Assembly: GCA_947646735.1 (NCBI GenBank)
Contig: CANTFK010000180.1
Coordinates: 1-64,000 of the forward strand
Source: Peronospora farinosa
Lineage: Eukaryota > Oomycota > Peronosporomycetes > Peronosporales > Peronosporaceae
Length of the DNA: 64,000 nt
Direction: 5' to 3'
Shown here piece after piece: positions 19,640 through 29,535 of this stretch. The stretch's first letter is position 1, and each line of letters begins with the position of its first letter. Below the pieces are notes generated by a model. That model made no database searches. It was not told where the DNA came from and saw only the letters and a list, made by a program, of their open reading frames with translations. Made by a program: the position numbers and the translations under genes.

Positions 19640-20507
19640 GTCCGGAAGGACTAGCAGAAGAAGCGTGGCGAGAATTAATTGGGAGTCGCTTACCGCCCAT
19701 AATTTCATGTGCACGCTTCATGGCGAAGCTGATTCGCTGCGACCGCTGTTTCGTTGCATCTTCATGCAAGGTAACACGGCGCCGAAGTTCAGCTTCGTAG
19801 TCGTCGGCTGTTTCGTTAGAATGCAGCACGACTGGAATTGGGAAAGCACGACCAAGTGCTTTGCCCTGCTTTTTACACAAGGGATAAACGCTATAAAACT
19901 TATGAGTGTCTATAGTGGCACGCTGCAAAAGCGATGCGCTAGACCCATCTGAGTGCATCCACTCAGATGGAGGTGGCATTGGTGGCAAGCCACCACTCAC
20001 GTAGCCGCCCTCGCGACGGCGGGTTAGTGAGGCCGAAGGTGTACTTGGTGGAGCTTTAAGCTCACACTCAGCTGAGTCTGACTCTCCATTATGGATTGTC
20101 AAGACATCAGCTTGAGGAGTTACATCTGACAGAGTCGCGACTACTCCTTTCGAAGTAGCGTGCTCAGTCTTAGTCGCTGCGCTCGTAGGCGCAGACGACG
20201 AGGCATTACCTTCGCTTGCAGGAAGCATAGACGCTTCCTCAAGTATGGGTGCATCAAATGATGGGGACATATGTCCCATCAATGCACTATGCTCATCGCC
20301 ACTTTGGGGTGATGGCAGTGGTGTGGTCTCATTGTAGTCAACAATGAGAGATGGATCTTCATCCACATTATCGTGAGATGGAAGATCCACCCCAGTGCCT
20401 GACGCACTTTGCGACGGCTGCGATAAATCGCGGCGCGTGCGCTTAGTGCTGGACTGCATGGGTGCCTTTGCAGGCGACCCATCAGCCTTACCACGTTTCG
20501 GTGGCAT
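19062..20507 (-). CDS. antisense ORF protein of element B
   Basis: This is a 481-residue open frame opposite to gag-pol, starting with MPPKRGKADG about 107 bp inside the 3' LTR. The frame is open further, and an alternative ATG at 20,645 lies within the LTR itself. It has a basic N-terminus, an acidic motif VDEDPSLIVDY shared with element C (VDPELVVDY), a FPIP motif also shared with C, a Ser/Pro-rich middle, a coiled coil (about 372-420) and an Arg/Ser-rich tail. It overlaps the chromodomain end of pol by 578 bp. It has stayed open although gag and pol of the same copy are broken several times. The function is unknown. Confidence 0.65.
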   Translation of the reverse strand: MPPKRGKADGSPAKAPMQSSTKRTRRDLSQPSQSASGTGVDLPSHDNVDEDPSLIVDYNETTPLPSPQSGDEHSALMGHMSPSFDAPILEEASMLPASEGNASSSAPTSAATKTEHATSKGVVATLSDVTPQADVLTIHNGESDSAECELKAPPSTPSASLTRRREGGYVSGGLPPMPPPSEWMHSDGSSASLLQRATIDTHKFYSVYPLCKKQGKALGRAFPIPVVLHSNETADDYEAELRRRVTLHEDATKQRSQRISFAMKRAHEIMGGKRLPINSRHASSASPSGPSRKKTAGAASHKQPPAQARQRAKRPQAPTSQSSLGNPSIGQEFGAFASQTGGPTAFQQGSACSHPCPPTQVAPDRSGDYAHLIAAVYPAVVQSQAESAALKRQVSDLESQVSRLTLDLRDVRTRDRQGYDRLKTRLDILERLVMRDPRQARSPPRSPSPLSPRSYTGSLSASSSPDRSRRSTHSRRHHRSR

Positions 20508-20614
20508 GAGTACTGAGCAGACTAAAGCGGCGCGTTTATAAACGGCTCGCCAGTCTCTCTGTCTCTTAGGCGATGTTTTATAAAATGTAAACATCGTTCT
20601 AAAACGAGGGATGG

Positions 20615-21217
20615 TGTAACAGGGTACCCAGTTACACGTAAACATTAAGTAATATACTTAATGTTTGGTCTAAAAGTATCCATGATTACTTTTGACCAGT
20701 CACTTGGGTGCGATACACAAATGTGATCCACCCTCGTGAATGTGATATCCATTGATGGATTCACATAAGAAAGGACGACGCTAGTTGAAGCTAGGCATCA
20801 CGACGTCTCAGAAGGACGTCAGTTGCGATCTTAAATCTAGATTTAAGATCATGCGATAGGATACGCTTCTAAAGAGTCGCGTATCCGATCTATATATATA
20901 TATATATAGCCAATCAGTAGTTAAACATATATTTAGTTATAATTAATTAAATATATCTCAGTCTTGAATTTACTTAAACAAACACACCACGCACGAGAAG
21001 TTGAGAAACTTCTGCGTGACGTCGGTGTTGTAAGCGTTAAGAAGTTCGTTGCACTCTCGCTAAAGCGAGAGGCAACTGGTGGTACGACTGCTTAAGCAGT
21101 CGACCAACCTCCCAACCACCCTCGCACGCGAAGGTAAGACGGTCTAACCGCTTCCTCGCTTGTGCATAAAGTGTGTGCTCGTAGTACGAGGCAACTTCGT
21201 AGAAGTGCCCGTCTACA
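20615..21217 (+). repeat. B 3' LTR
   Basis: This 603-bp LTR starts TGTAACAGGG and ends GTCTACA, followed by the right copy of the GAGTA target duplication (21,218-21,222). Confidence 0.95.
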
Positions 21218-21851
21218 GAGTATGTATCATATAAACTGTTGTGGGGTCTTGCACAATGTTTTTAAGTAAATGCAAATTGTTCCGATCATGGCTTCAAGGG
21301 AAAAAACAAACACCGTGACATTTTAGCAACTGAGTCATGTATGGCCCATCGAAATGGTCAAGACTCTTGCAGTCAAGGTGTATGATCGTACAAACAGTCA
21401 TCGAGATCAGAAACTTGTCTCATGCACGATCTTGCATTTAAAAATATCGCCACATGTAGTACAGCAACCAGTTAAAGTTCTCATACCGACCTTGCGGTGT
21501 ACTGATTTACCATTTGTTATGAAATTGGGAGGCCACGGGTTCGATACCCACGGCCGACATAGTGTAGTTGAGCTTGAACTGTACATCTGTGTACCATGTG
21601 CGTCACCTTAAAATTACGAACCAATCCAATTGGAAGGGCAAGCCTGATGTAATATCACCAATTAAAGTTCTTTATTTTATAATCCTCTATCGTGTGCTAG
21701 CCACTAAAAAAAGTCTCGCGAGTACATATTATTGGTACGTCTTAACACTTTCTTATAGTCTACATCTTATTAACGATCTCTAATAGCGTCTATTTACACG
21801 TAGAATTCCTCGCCACCTCCTCTCAATCGTCAAATTCATACTAAAACCAAC
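21218..21851. other. region upstream of the uL11 gene
   Basis: This is 634 bp without a convincing gene. A GGTTCGATACC motif at 21,538-21,548 equals a tRNA/pol III B-box, but no tRNA fold could be built around it. A pyrimidine-rich leader (about 21,805-21,840) directly precedes the uL11 ATG. Confidence 0.4.
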
Positions 21852-22286
21852 ATGTCTGTCGCAATCAAGGGTGTTGTCCGACTCCGCGTGCTGGCGGGTA
21901 AAGCGAGTCCATCACCGGCCATTGGTCAGGCTCTAGGTCCTCTTGGCGTTAATATGATGGAATTCTGCAAGGCATTCAATGATCGTACGTCCAACATGAC
22001 GGAAAATATTCCTGTGCCCGTGGTGCTCACGGCTTATACGGACCGCACGTTTGCATTTGCTACCAAGACACCACCGACTTCGTGGTTCCTTAAGAAGGCG
22101 GCAGGTATTACGTCAGGATCGGCGACTCCTGGACAACAAGTGGTGGGAACTGTGCATTTGCGCCAGATCTATGAGATTGCCAAGGTTAAACAGCAGGACG
22201 AGATGGTGGACTACATTGACCTTCCGTCCATCTGCAAGACCCTCATTGGCTCAGCCAAATCCATGGGACTTGATGTTGTGCCGTAA
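21852..22286 (+). CDS. MRPL11: mitochondrial-type large-subunit ribosomal protein uL11
   Basis: This 144-residue protein has the bacterial-type L11 pattern: a Lys-rich start, the Pro-containing N-terminal domain (GKASPSPAIGQALGPLGVN, MMEFCKAFN), the linker PVPVVLTAYTDRTF, and the C-terminal rRNA-binding domain (TPPTSWFLKKAAGI, ending GSAKSMGLDVV). uL11 forms part of the GTPase-associated centre of the large subunit. Length matches bacterial and mitochondrial L11 (about 141-145), not cytosolic eL12. It starts at the only sensible ATG and has no intron. No cleavable mitochondrial presequence is obvious, so import by an internal signal is assumed. It converges on the kinase gene, with 427 bp between the stops. 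Confidence 0.93.
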   Translation: MSVAIKGVVRLRVLAGKASPSPAIGQALGPLGVNMMEFCKAFNDRTSNMTENIPVPVVLTAYTDRTFAFATKTPPTSWFLKKAAGITSGSATPGQQVVGTVHLRQIYEIAKVKQQDEMVDYIDLPSICKTLIGSAKSMGLDVVP

Positions 22287-22713
22287 ACAAGTGGAAGGGT
22301 CACAACAGTTTAAAAAGATTGAGAATCTCCACGTATTTTTTCATTCATTTTTCATTGGGTTCATCCCAATTGGGACACAATTATGATTCAAGTGGGTATC
22401 AATTGCTTCGACGAGTCTCCTTACAACCGTGTTTGCTTTATTGTGTATAATGCTACAACAACTTAAGACTTAATGCAAACGTGTATCGAGGTGTCGCCCC
22501 ATTGCACTCAGTAATGCTGCATCCACATGACGATAAAGCCCCTCAGACTACGTACAGGCTGTAGGCATACCTTGATAATGCAAAGTGCCAGGAGTCCTTC
22601 GAATCCAAAAGGATATAGGTGAGTGTAACTGATTCGAAGGTCCGTGATGCAGCAATGCATGCTTCAACTTCTGTGCTTAGGTCTTGGAAGGCATTGACAG
22701 GCTTGGACAGCGT
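22287..22713. other. convergent 3' intergenic region
   Basis: This is 427 bp between the stops of uL11 and the AGC kinase. No gene or clear repeat is seen; it presumably holds both 3' UTRs. Confidence 0.5.
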
Positions 22714-24828
22714 CTACTCGCCAAGTTCCATCTTAATGTCGCTGTCACGGAAAAGTGACGTGCGCCGAGAGCCAATGATATCGCTGCCCATATAACTAAA
22801 GTCATCGAAGTGCATCGCCGTGATGCCAGATCCGGTAGATGAGCTCAGCACACTCACCACAGGCGAATCCGCTACGTCCTGCTGTTTAAAGACATTCGGT
22901 ACATACTGCAAGTTAGCAATGAGCGCAGCGCTGCTAGTACGTGCACGGCTGCCTTGCGAGTCTTTTGACACCGGCTTGAAAGGTGGCTCCATTCGGCGTT
23001 CAAGAAGTGCTTCCCAATCGACACCCTTGAACCACAAGTGCCCCATAATCTCCAGCGCGCCGTCAGCTCCACAACCCATCCGCTGCTGTGGATTCTTAAC
23101 CAATAATCGCTGCAGAAAATCGGTAGCCGTGGGCGAGAAGTGCTCAGGAGGATACAACGGATCCTTGCTTAGAATGTTCTGGAACATTTGACGGCGATTT
23201 TTGTCCCAGAACGGTGTATGTCCTTGAATCATCTCGTATACAAGTACACCGTAGCTCCACCAGTCGACCGTATTGCCGTATGATGTGGATGTCCGCTGGC
23301 TGCAAAGCAACTCTGGCGCCAAGTACTCGGGGGTACCGACAAACGTAGATCCTTCATCATCTTCCTTAGACAGGCCAAAATCTGTGATGGCAATATGCCC
23401 TTCGCTGTCCACGAGAATGTTTTCCAGTTTGAGATCACGGTACATGATGTGCATGCTGTGTAAATGCGCCAACGACAGCACCAGCTCTGCCGCGTAAAAG
23501 CAAGCCCGTTGCTCTGAAAAGCGCTTTTCCTTCCGCAGATGCACGAATAGCGATCCGCCAGAGTAATAGTCCATCACTAGATACAGCTTCTGGTGGTTCT
23601 GAAAAGCATACCGCAGCCGCACCACGAACGGATGCTCCACATGCTTAAGAATGCGCTGTTCCGACTTTGTGTGTTCAACCTGCTTTTTCTTAAAAACGTC
23701 TTGCTTGCGCAGCACTTTCATTGCATACACACGACCAGCATTTTTACCTTGCTTCTTCTTTGCCAGAAACACTTTACCGTAAGCGCCTTTTCCAACCACC
23801 GACAACAAGTCAAAGTCGTTCACGCTCATGGAAGTTGAGATGACCATGCTGCGTCTTGAGCTGCGCGCACTACTGGTACGACGTTCCAGATGGTTCCCTG
23901 ATTTCGTTTCGTCTTCATCATGAAACTCTGCGTCATCCAAATGCTCCTGTTGATGCGGCGCCGACAACAAGGCAGCCGCGCCGGCATATGCATACTGCGA
24001 CAACCGACTCATTTCATCCATGAGTTCATCTTCCGCGGGTTCGTTCGGCATCGAGCCTCGTGCACTGTCAAAAAACGCAAACACGGTGTCCATACTCGCC
24101 GCAATAGTCCAGGCTGTGTTCGAAGATTTTTGTTCAGCTGGTGACGTTGGTTCTCCCGCCGAGAGACTCAAACATCCCAGTTGTGTGCAATCCTGTAGCT
24201 GCGTTCCAGTAATTTCCTTCGATCTTTGCCAGTTAATCGCCCTCGTCTCTAACAATCCTCTTACTTCCTGTGTATCATCCGTTTCAATCCGATGACTCGA
24301 CTCCATAAATGCAATTGCCGCAAGCTTCGATCTCAGCAATGGTTGTGTGCACACCAAATGTTTCGTCAATGATCCTCCACGTCCGTAAGCAGCAATGTAC
24401 ACTTGCGAGCAAGAAGTTCGAACTCCATACGTCTCCCACACATGACGAACGTGCACCTCTGGTGTACTCGAGAATGGAATTGAAATCTTCTCGTTTCCGT
24501 TAGTGACCGTATTAGTGCTTGGATTCATAACGATAACACCGTAGCCCTTGGACAATGCTGTATGTAGATACGGGAGCATCGAGCCCGATCTATATTGATT
24601 AGGATTTTCTGCGGCCTCCAGGACAAGCGAGCGGCTCCAAATACCCGGTTGAATTCCGTTACCACTCACAATTACGAGCAATAAACGACGGCAAATGTGC
24701 CAGTTCGCACTCATAAAGATGCTGCAGCGCGTAGGGCTGTCCGAGGACGGGATACACGTCTCTACAAAACCCAATTGGATCATTTTTTGCTGCTCCTCAA
24801 GCACAATTTGGTGAAGTCGCGTCTCCAT
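22714..24828 (-). CDS. AGC-family Ser/Thr protein kinase
   Basis: This is a 704-residue protein with an N-terminal region of about 330 residues that I do not recognise and a C-terminal AGC kinase domain. Kinase residues: glycine loop GKGAYGKV (346-353), ATP-binding Lys 371, catalytic YRDLKLEN (Asp 465), DFG (483-485), and the activation segment STFVGTPEYLAPE with Thr 495 as the expected PDK1 site. Behind the domain lies a hydrophobic motif FDDFSY (674-679, Ser 678), typical of kinases regulated by PDK1 and TORC2/TOR. The overall pattern is closest to S6K/Akt/SGK-type kinases, but without a PH domain. The start is the first ATG in frame (METRLHQ). A pyrimidine-rich TCATTCT initiator-like site lies 40-60 bp upstream. 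Confidence 0.92.
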   Translation of the reverse strand: METRLHQIVLEEQQKMIQLGFVETCIPSSDSPTRCSIFMSANWHICRRLLLVIVSGNGIQPGIWSRSLVLEAAENPNQYRSGSMLPYLHTALSKGYGVIVMNPSTNTVTNGNEKISIPFSSTPEVHVRHVWETYGVRTSCSQVYIAAYGRGGSLTKHLVCTQPLLRSKLAAIAFMESSHRIETDDTQEVRGLLETRAINWQRSKEITGTQLQDCTQLGCLSLSAGEPTSPAEQKSSNTAWTIAASMDTVFAFFDSARGSMPNEPAEDELMDEMSRLSQYAYAGAAALLSAPHQQEHLDDAEFHDEDETKSGNHLERRTSSARSSRRSMVISTSMSVNDFDLLSVVGKGAYGKVFLAKKKQGKNAGRVYAMKVLRKQDVFKKKQVEHTKSEQRILKHVEHPFVVRLRYAFQNHQKLYLVMDYYSGGSLFVHLRKEKRFSEQRACFYAAELVLSLAHLHSMHIMYRDLKLENILVDSEGHIAITDFGLSKEDDEGSTFVGTPEYLAPELLCSQRTSTSYGNTVDWWSYGVLVYEMIQGHTPFWDKNRRQMFQNILSKDPLYPPEHFSPTATDFLQRLLVKNPQQRMGCGADGALEIMGHLWFKGVDWEALLERRMEPPFKPVSKDSQGSRARTSSAALIANLQYVPNVFKQQDVADSPVVSVLSSSTGSGITAMHFDDFSYMGSDIIGSRRTSLFRDSDIKMELGE

Positions 24829-24865
24829 TTTGCCACGATTGTCGTCCCTCGTGTGCTGTAGCAAG

Positions 24866-24890
24866 AGAGAGAGAGAATGAAACGAGTCAG
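24866..24890 (-). promoter_or_regulatory. initiator-like site of the AGC kinase gene
   Basis: Read on the minus strand, TCATTCTCTCTCTCTC is an oomycete initiator-like TCATTYY followed by a CT repeat, about 40-60 bp upstream of the kinase ATG. Confidence 0.4.
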
Positions 24891-25259
24891 GGGTCTTATA
24901 ATCGTGTAGCCATGACGAAATGCGTCATCAGTAGTACCATTTGAGCTTTTGGGTACTTTGAAAAAAGGATTTGCGTCCTTTAATGGGGAAATAGCACGAT
25001 ATGTAACAAAAAAACAGAGCGTTGCTGACTTGAAGCCGTATAAAGCAACCTACGCGCAACCTGTTGCGTGTGGCCCACACTCCAATAGAATTTACGTAGA
25101 TGGAGAAAACGATTTTCTGCTAAAATCCTGATGGATGGTGGCGGATACCTGCAAAATGCTTGATAGATGGCAATGGATGCTGCTTGCTAGTGAAAAATGA
25201 GCTTTCTCTTTGTTCATACTGCAAACTGAATACTAGAGTCATTGTGGTCGTGCTTGCTA
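24891..25259. other. divergent promoter region
   Basis: This is about 370 bp between the kinase gene and the secreted-protein gene, which are transcribed away from each other. No gene is seen. Shared or back-to-back promoters are expected here. Confidence 0.45.
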
Positions 25260-25994
25260 ATGCCCAAACTATCGTCTCGCCAGCTCATGCTGTTGTTTGC
25301 ATTGGTAATAATGGCAATAATGTCTATCAATCAAGTCGCCAGTCAGTTTACTGGTGGCACAACGCTCTTTGGAAATTCCCAGGCAATTCAACCGTCGACG
25401 AAGCGGTCTCAGATGATTCCAGCGACCTCCAGTACAAGGTCGACGTCTTCTTCGTCCGGCTCAAGTGGTGACAAGTCCAGTGATGATGGCAGCAGCTCCT
25501 ATAGTTTCCTGGGCGGAAAAGATGGAGAAAATAGCGACAGTGGCAGTTGGAGTTGGAGTATGGAGTCGGGGTCTGGCAGTTTGAGCTTGGAATATGAATG
25601 TGACTGCCGATCGGTCCGTCGTGTCTCGCTTATGGGAGCTTCGGACTACTGCCTTGTGCCAGGTGCTTTACTAAGCAGCAAGTGTGGTAACGTTGATCTT
25701 GGTGAAAGTGGTAGTTGTCCAATGACTGGAGCTCAACCGTGCTCTGTCAAAGGCCACGTTCTGGCAAACGACTCTTTTTGTGCGCTGGACAACAAGGATG
25801 AGACGTACAAATGCGTGGCCAGCAAGAACGACTTGGAGATCCAAAAGAACGGGAAAAAGAAGAGAAAAAAATCCAGTCGCCACCATGGGCCAGAGTCGTC
25901 TATGAGCATGGCTTCACCGCATCTGCTGTGGACGGCGCGTCAAGTACTGGCGGTCGTGGTTTGCATGGCATTCGGGATGATAGCTGTAGTGTAG
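25260..25994 (+). CDS. secreted Ser-rich, Cys-containing protein, probably GPI-anchored
   Basis: This is a 244-residue protein. The start is ATG 25,260 (MPKLSSRQ), which places a hydrophobic signal peptide at residues about 8-28 (LMLLFALVIMAIM, with a likely cut after VAS). A long Ser/Gly/Asp-rich segment follows (about 45-110), then a compact domain with about ten cysteines (CDCRSVRR, DYCLVPGA, KCGN, SCPM, PCSV, FCAL, YKCV). A very basic stretch (KNGKKKRKKSSRHH, about 200) precedes a hydrophobic C-terminus (LLWTARQVLAVVVCMAFGMIAVV). That layout suits a GPI-anchored cell-surface protein or a type I membrane protein. I recognise no family. Confidence 0.75.
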   Translation: MPKLSSRQLMLLFALVIMAIMSINQVASQFTGGTTLFGNSQAIQPSTKRSQMIPATSSTRSTSSSSGSSGDKSSDDGSSSYSFLGGKDGENSDSGSWSWSMESGSGSLSLEYECDCRSVRRVSLMGASDYCLVPGALLSSKCGNVDLGESGSCPMTGAQPCSVKGHVLANDSFCALDNKDETYKCVASKNDLEIQKNGKKKRKKSSRHHGPESSMSMASPHLLWTARQVLAVVVCMAFGMIAVV

Positions 25995-26455
25995 GACGTA
26001 CACACTAGCTGGCGGTCTGTTTAAGTTGATTGTCACGGCTACAAATTCTACAGACTGCGATGCTACAGACTGCGATGCTACAAAATGAACGCTTATAACA
26101 GCACATTTATTAAACATAGGAAAGGTGTTAGCTTCCTAGCCCTATTCCATTATCGTCAGTGGATCTTGAAGACCAACCATGGTGAGCGGGGTTACCAACC
26201 ATGGTGAGCTGGGTTACCATCCAGTGTTGCATCAGAAGTTGATGTTTTAGCAAATAGGATTGGTGAACTTATTACAAAACGAATACATTTAGCAAACTCT
26301 ATAACGTTGGGAACGAATTAAAGTTATCGAGTAGGTAGGTAACTATGATGACTAGTTAAGGCTTTCTTAGCAGCAAAGCGACACAAGTTCTCCGATCTCC
26401 ACTAACTATGCGCATACGTCGCGGAATCAGCAGCTTTACTGGGACCAATGATTCC
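25995..26455. other. intergenic region with two short tandem duplications
   Basis: No gene is seen. CTACAGACTGCGATG is duplicated near 26,047-26,076, and a 22-bp unit ACCAACCATGGTGAGC(G/T)GGGTT near 26,172-26,215. Both may lie in 3' UTRs. Confidence 0.5.
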
Positions 26456-27505
26456 TCACTCCGGAAGCGACTTTATATAAGCAATTGTAGCTTGCTCTAG
26501 CGCTTTTCCATATACCGTATTCGGTTTCGGTCCTGTACGCACGTCGTGGAGCACTTCCTCGCCATCTCTTTTTTCTCGCCTCCAATTATGCAGCAGCATA
26601 TTTTTCACTTCATTTTCTAATTGCAAGGTGGCATCAGTTTTTTCAACAGTGCCTAACACTGTCAGCAACGACAGTGAATATTTTTCCATAACCGAGAGCA
26701 TTGATACTTTGGAATGGTCAGATACTTTGGAATTGTAGTAGGTAACGTACTTTATCCAAAAGGGGAAAAGATAGTAGTCGGTATACTTGTTAAGGTGGAG
26801 CCAAAGGAAGGCATGCTCTGGAGTATAATTTTGATGTTCAAACCAAAATATTCTAATTTCGGCTTCCACTCGCAACGCGTTTTTGTCTTCTGGGGCCTTA
26901 GTTACAGCAACCACCAAATATTCGATTTTACCAAAGTACTTTAGCAGTGTGAAAAGCAAGGATCTGGGCACCGTGGATACAGGGTAGGTTCTAATAAATA
27001 AGTCCCTGTACTGGACCCAGTAGACCATCTGCGGCTGTTTGAAAAGGGTGTCTCCTACAAGGTCAAGCTGATACAGTTTGAAAACTGTCTGGGGGTCTAG
27101 TTTCTGCGCAGCAAACCGTTCGTTCGCTTCTTTAAATATCATGGACAGCTCCTCTTCATTAAATCCAGCCATAACAAAGTTGAACGCGTATGTAGGTCTC
27201 GAGTTTGTTTCCTGTAACTTCAGCAGTTTATCCAAAAAAATGTCGGTAGGAGAAGGCTTGTATAAATCAAAGTTTGGGATCTCCATTCTATACTTTTCCA
27301 CCAAATTGTGAAGGTTTGAGGTAGATATTTCCTCTTCTCCGCTCAAGTTGAGGTTATTCATCCTCTCATCTTTGTCTTTGCCGTGTGCGCGCTCTTGAAC
27401 CCTCAAGTGCCTCACGACCTCATATTGGTCATCTGTGACATGTGCACCAACACCCACTGGACGGGTAGCAACAGCGAAAAAGATTAGGACGCAGGGAAGG
27501 TGCAT
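26456..27505 (-). CDS. RxLR-type secreted effector candidate
   Basis: This is a 349-residue predicted secreted protein. The signal peptide spans residues 1-21 (hydrophobic CVLIFFAVA). The motif RHLR lies at 32-35 and is followed by an acidic DER (46-48) and a further GEEE (56-59), which is the spacing of the RxLR-dEER leader of oomycete host-translocated effectors. The C-terminal 280 residues are rich in aromatic and charged helix-forming residues (for example FNEEELSMIFKEANERF, YWVQYRDLF) and may contain WY-type helical units, though I cannot confirm the fold. There is one exon and the ATG gives the signal peptide directly. The gene sits at the edge of a gene-poor, transposon-rich stretch, as is common for such effectors. 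The host target is unknown. Confidence 0.85.
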   Translation of the reverse strand: MHLPCVLIFFAVATRPVGVGAHVTDDQYEVVRHLRVQERAHGKDKDERMNNLNLSGEEEISTSNLHNLVEKYRMEIPNFDLYKPSPTDIFLDKLLKLQETNSRPTYAFNFVMAGFNEEELSMIFKEANERFAAQKLDPQTVFKLYQLDLVGDTLFKQPQMVYWVQYRDLFIRTYPVSTVPRSLLFTLLKYFGKIEYLVVAVTKAPEDKNALRVEAEIRIFWFEHQNYTPEHAFLWLHLNKYTDYYLFPFWIKYVTYYNSKVSDHSKVSMLSVMEKYSLSLLTVLGTVEKTDATLQLENEVKNMLLHNWRREKRDGEEVLHDVRTGPKPNTVYGKALEQATIAYIKSLPE

Positions 27506-29034
27506 GGTTTGGTTGGGCAGACGTGCTTGCGGGTTGGCGGCTAAGTTCAGTTTTGATAAATGGCGACTGTGAAATGACTGAAGGAGAGGTAGGTAAGTAC
27601 ACGAGATTACGAGCGGATTCGATTTAAGAGAGACAGGCGAGTCTATTTAGGTTGCGGTCAGTTCTAATCCTAGTTAGCATCGCTGGATGTGTTCAAGCCC
27701 CGGCTCTTGGGGCTGTCTGGCTATGGCACGCTGACGTATCATCAGACGGGTTCCGTGATTTTTTGTGTCGGCTCGCCGGCACTCTCGCTTCACAATGGCT
27801 CAAGATTCTCTCATGCTGGTTTCCCAAAATTCATGAATGCTACCGGCGATGGCCACGTCGGCTTGCTGAGATGTTACGGCTGCATTGTGGCGCAAAGGCT
27901 GCTCAGGATGTGCAATAGGCGGCCCAACCTCGTCGGAGTGTCACGAATTAGCTGTTCCTGGGCCATCTTGGATAGTCCTGACGCGCGTCTGCTTGCACGT
28001 AAGCTTTGGAGACGTCCAATCTCCCATCTTTCTCTTGTCCAATGGCATATAAGCTTCTGCCAGCAGGCTTGCCCACGATTATGAGCTATAGTGTATTCTT
28101 CACTCTTAGCAGCATTCGAGTCACGCAAACTGTTATCTTAGTCTCGTTCTCGTAGCCCATACATTGATGACGTCTGCTGCAAAGCTGCTGTCTGCCACGC
28201 ACTTCCCCGCGCTGAGTCCTGGAGCGTCATAAAGTTCTTGTCAGTGCCCTTTTTGAATCTTGGTACCGACAAACCTGTAGTTTCTTTAAGGCCACAATAC
28301 AGTATACGTGTTTGTCCACGATAGAGTTGAGCACACTCCATGGAATCCGTAGATGAGTGGATTCGCAAAGAACACGATGCTCTTGCATCATGGTTCTTTT
28401 GGAGCCTCTGGCTTTGCAGTCGGCTACCGTCCGCTGATCCTCATCGATGTAGTTTGCGGCAAACCTCAATGTATTTCATTACTTTCTTGCTGTAGAGCGA
28501 TGACGCAAGCTGGTCTGGGTCTAAGCTCACTGTAATGCCGCTGATGCAGTCCGTCGTGGGTATTTCCATGTGGGATGGCGCGGTAGTAGGTACTTCCGTA
28601 CTTGAAGCCCTCCACCCAATATCAAATACACTTCAACCCAAAACGAAAACTAACTCGAAAGAAGGTTTTGTTTCGATGATTAAGCTACGAAGCACGGGAC
28701 GACTAAAGTTACAAAAGCCAATTTATAAACAAACAATAAGTACAAAAAGTGAAAAGTCAATTGCATGAAATGTGTGTTCGCCTTCCCAAAAGTAGCCATT
28801 ACATCTGGCTTTACTGACATGAAACTAAAAAGTGCGATAACGATAGGAAAGTCAAGTTTACGTCGATCGTTACAATGGTGACATCTTTTAGTCCAAAGTG
28901 TCAAGCCAGCCGCAACGTGCAATATATCGCTAATATATTAATATCACACAATATGACCTCTTGCTTCTCCGAAAACGTTCAATACGCGTCGTGCAAAGTA
29001 TTATCAGCATCAGCAATACGTACGGTACCCGACC
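27506..29034. other. gene-poor stretch upstream of element C
   Basis: This is about 1.5 kb with only short open frames, none with recognisable features. A frame without stops at about 28,956-29,034 continues in phase into 37,208 once element C is discounted and may be an exon of the interrupted gene described at 28,956-42,295. The last five bases, CGACC, are the left target duplication of C. Confidence 0.45.
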
Positions 29035-29493
29035 TGTAACGGGGCACCCTCCGACTATACTGATTACAGTATAGTCTACTTTCACTGATTACAGTGAAAG
29101 CAGGTGCCTCAATTACCTCTCTTACACAAGAGGCAGAGGAAGCTTTACTTCTAAATAAAGGCTTAGAAGTAGAGGAAAAGAAAAACTGTAAATAATATTG
29201 TTAACTATCTTAATAAACTAATCTGTTATAACCTATGTTAACTATATTAAACTACAACTATGTATGTCGACAACTTGCCCTCCACTCATTGCGCGCGTCC
29301 ATCGGTCATTGGTCAGCGCGTTGGTTGATATGATGGCCCATATCAACCAATAAGAGGGCATCTCCAACTTCAAGGAGATCTAGGAACAATATTATAAGAA
29401 AAGGTAATATTGTCAAAATATTATAAGTTATAATAATATTTTATTGACACTTCATATAAGTGTCAATATTATGTAACGCGCTCACCCCTTACA
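29035..29493 (-). repeat. C 3' LTR
   Basis: This 459-bp LTR reads TGTAACGGGGCA...CCCTTACA on the plus strand. It shares its terminal TGTAACGGGG with the A LTR, but the interior is unrelated. Confidence 0.95.
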
Positions 29494-29535
29494 TCACCCC
29501 CCCCCTCAACCAACAGTCACATTAGTGACTGTTTA

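Larger units (their letters stand above)
5258..21217 (+). mobile_element. Element B: decayed Ty3/gypsy chromovirus with element A nested in it
   Basis: It is bounded by two ~605-bp LTRs (5,258-5,867 and 20,615-21,217), both beginning TGTAACAGGG and ending CTACA, and flanked on both sides by GAGTA (5,253-5,257 and 21,218-21,222), a 5-bp target duplication. TGGTAGCA at 5,870-5,877 is an initiator-Met-tRNA-like primer site two bases inside the LTR. A purine tract (20,603-20,614) precedes the 3' LTR. Without the nested A element (8,955-16,771, of which one 5-bp AATAG is also duplicated) B would be about 8.1 kb. gag and pol carry several stops and shifts, whereas the antisense ORF is open. Confidence 0.95.

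Noticed and set aside
21480..21570. Possible tRNA gene around GGTTCGATACC
   Set aside because: The B-box matches, but the T-stem has mismatches, no A-box or acceptor-stem partner was found upstream, and no cloverleaf could be built.
27652..28922. Several short frames on both strands between the effector gene and element C
   Set aside because: They overlap each other without domains, signal peptides or plausible splice joins; I could not support a gene.
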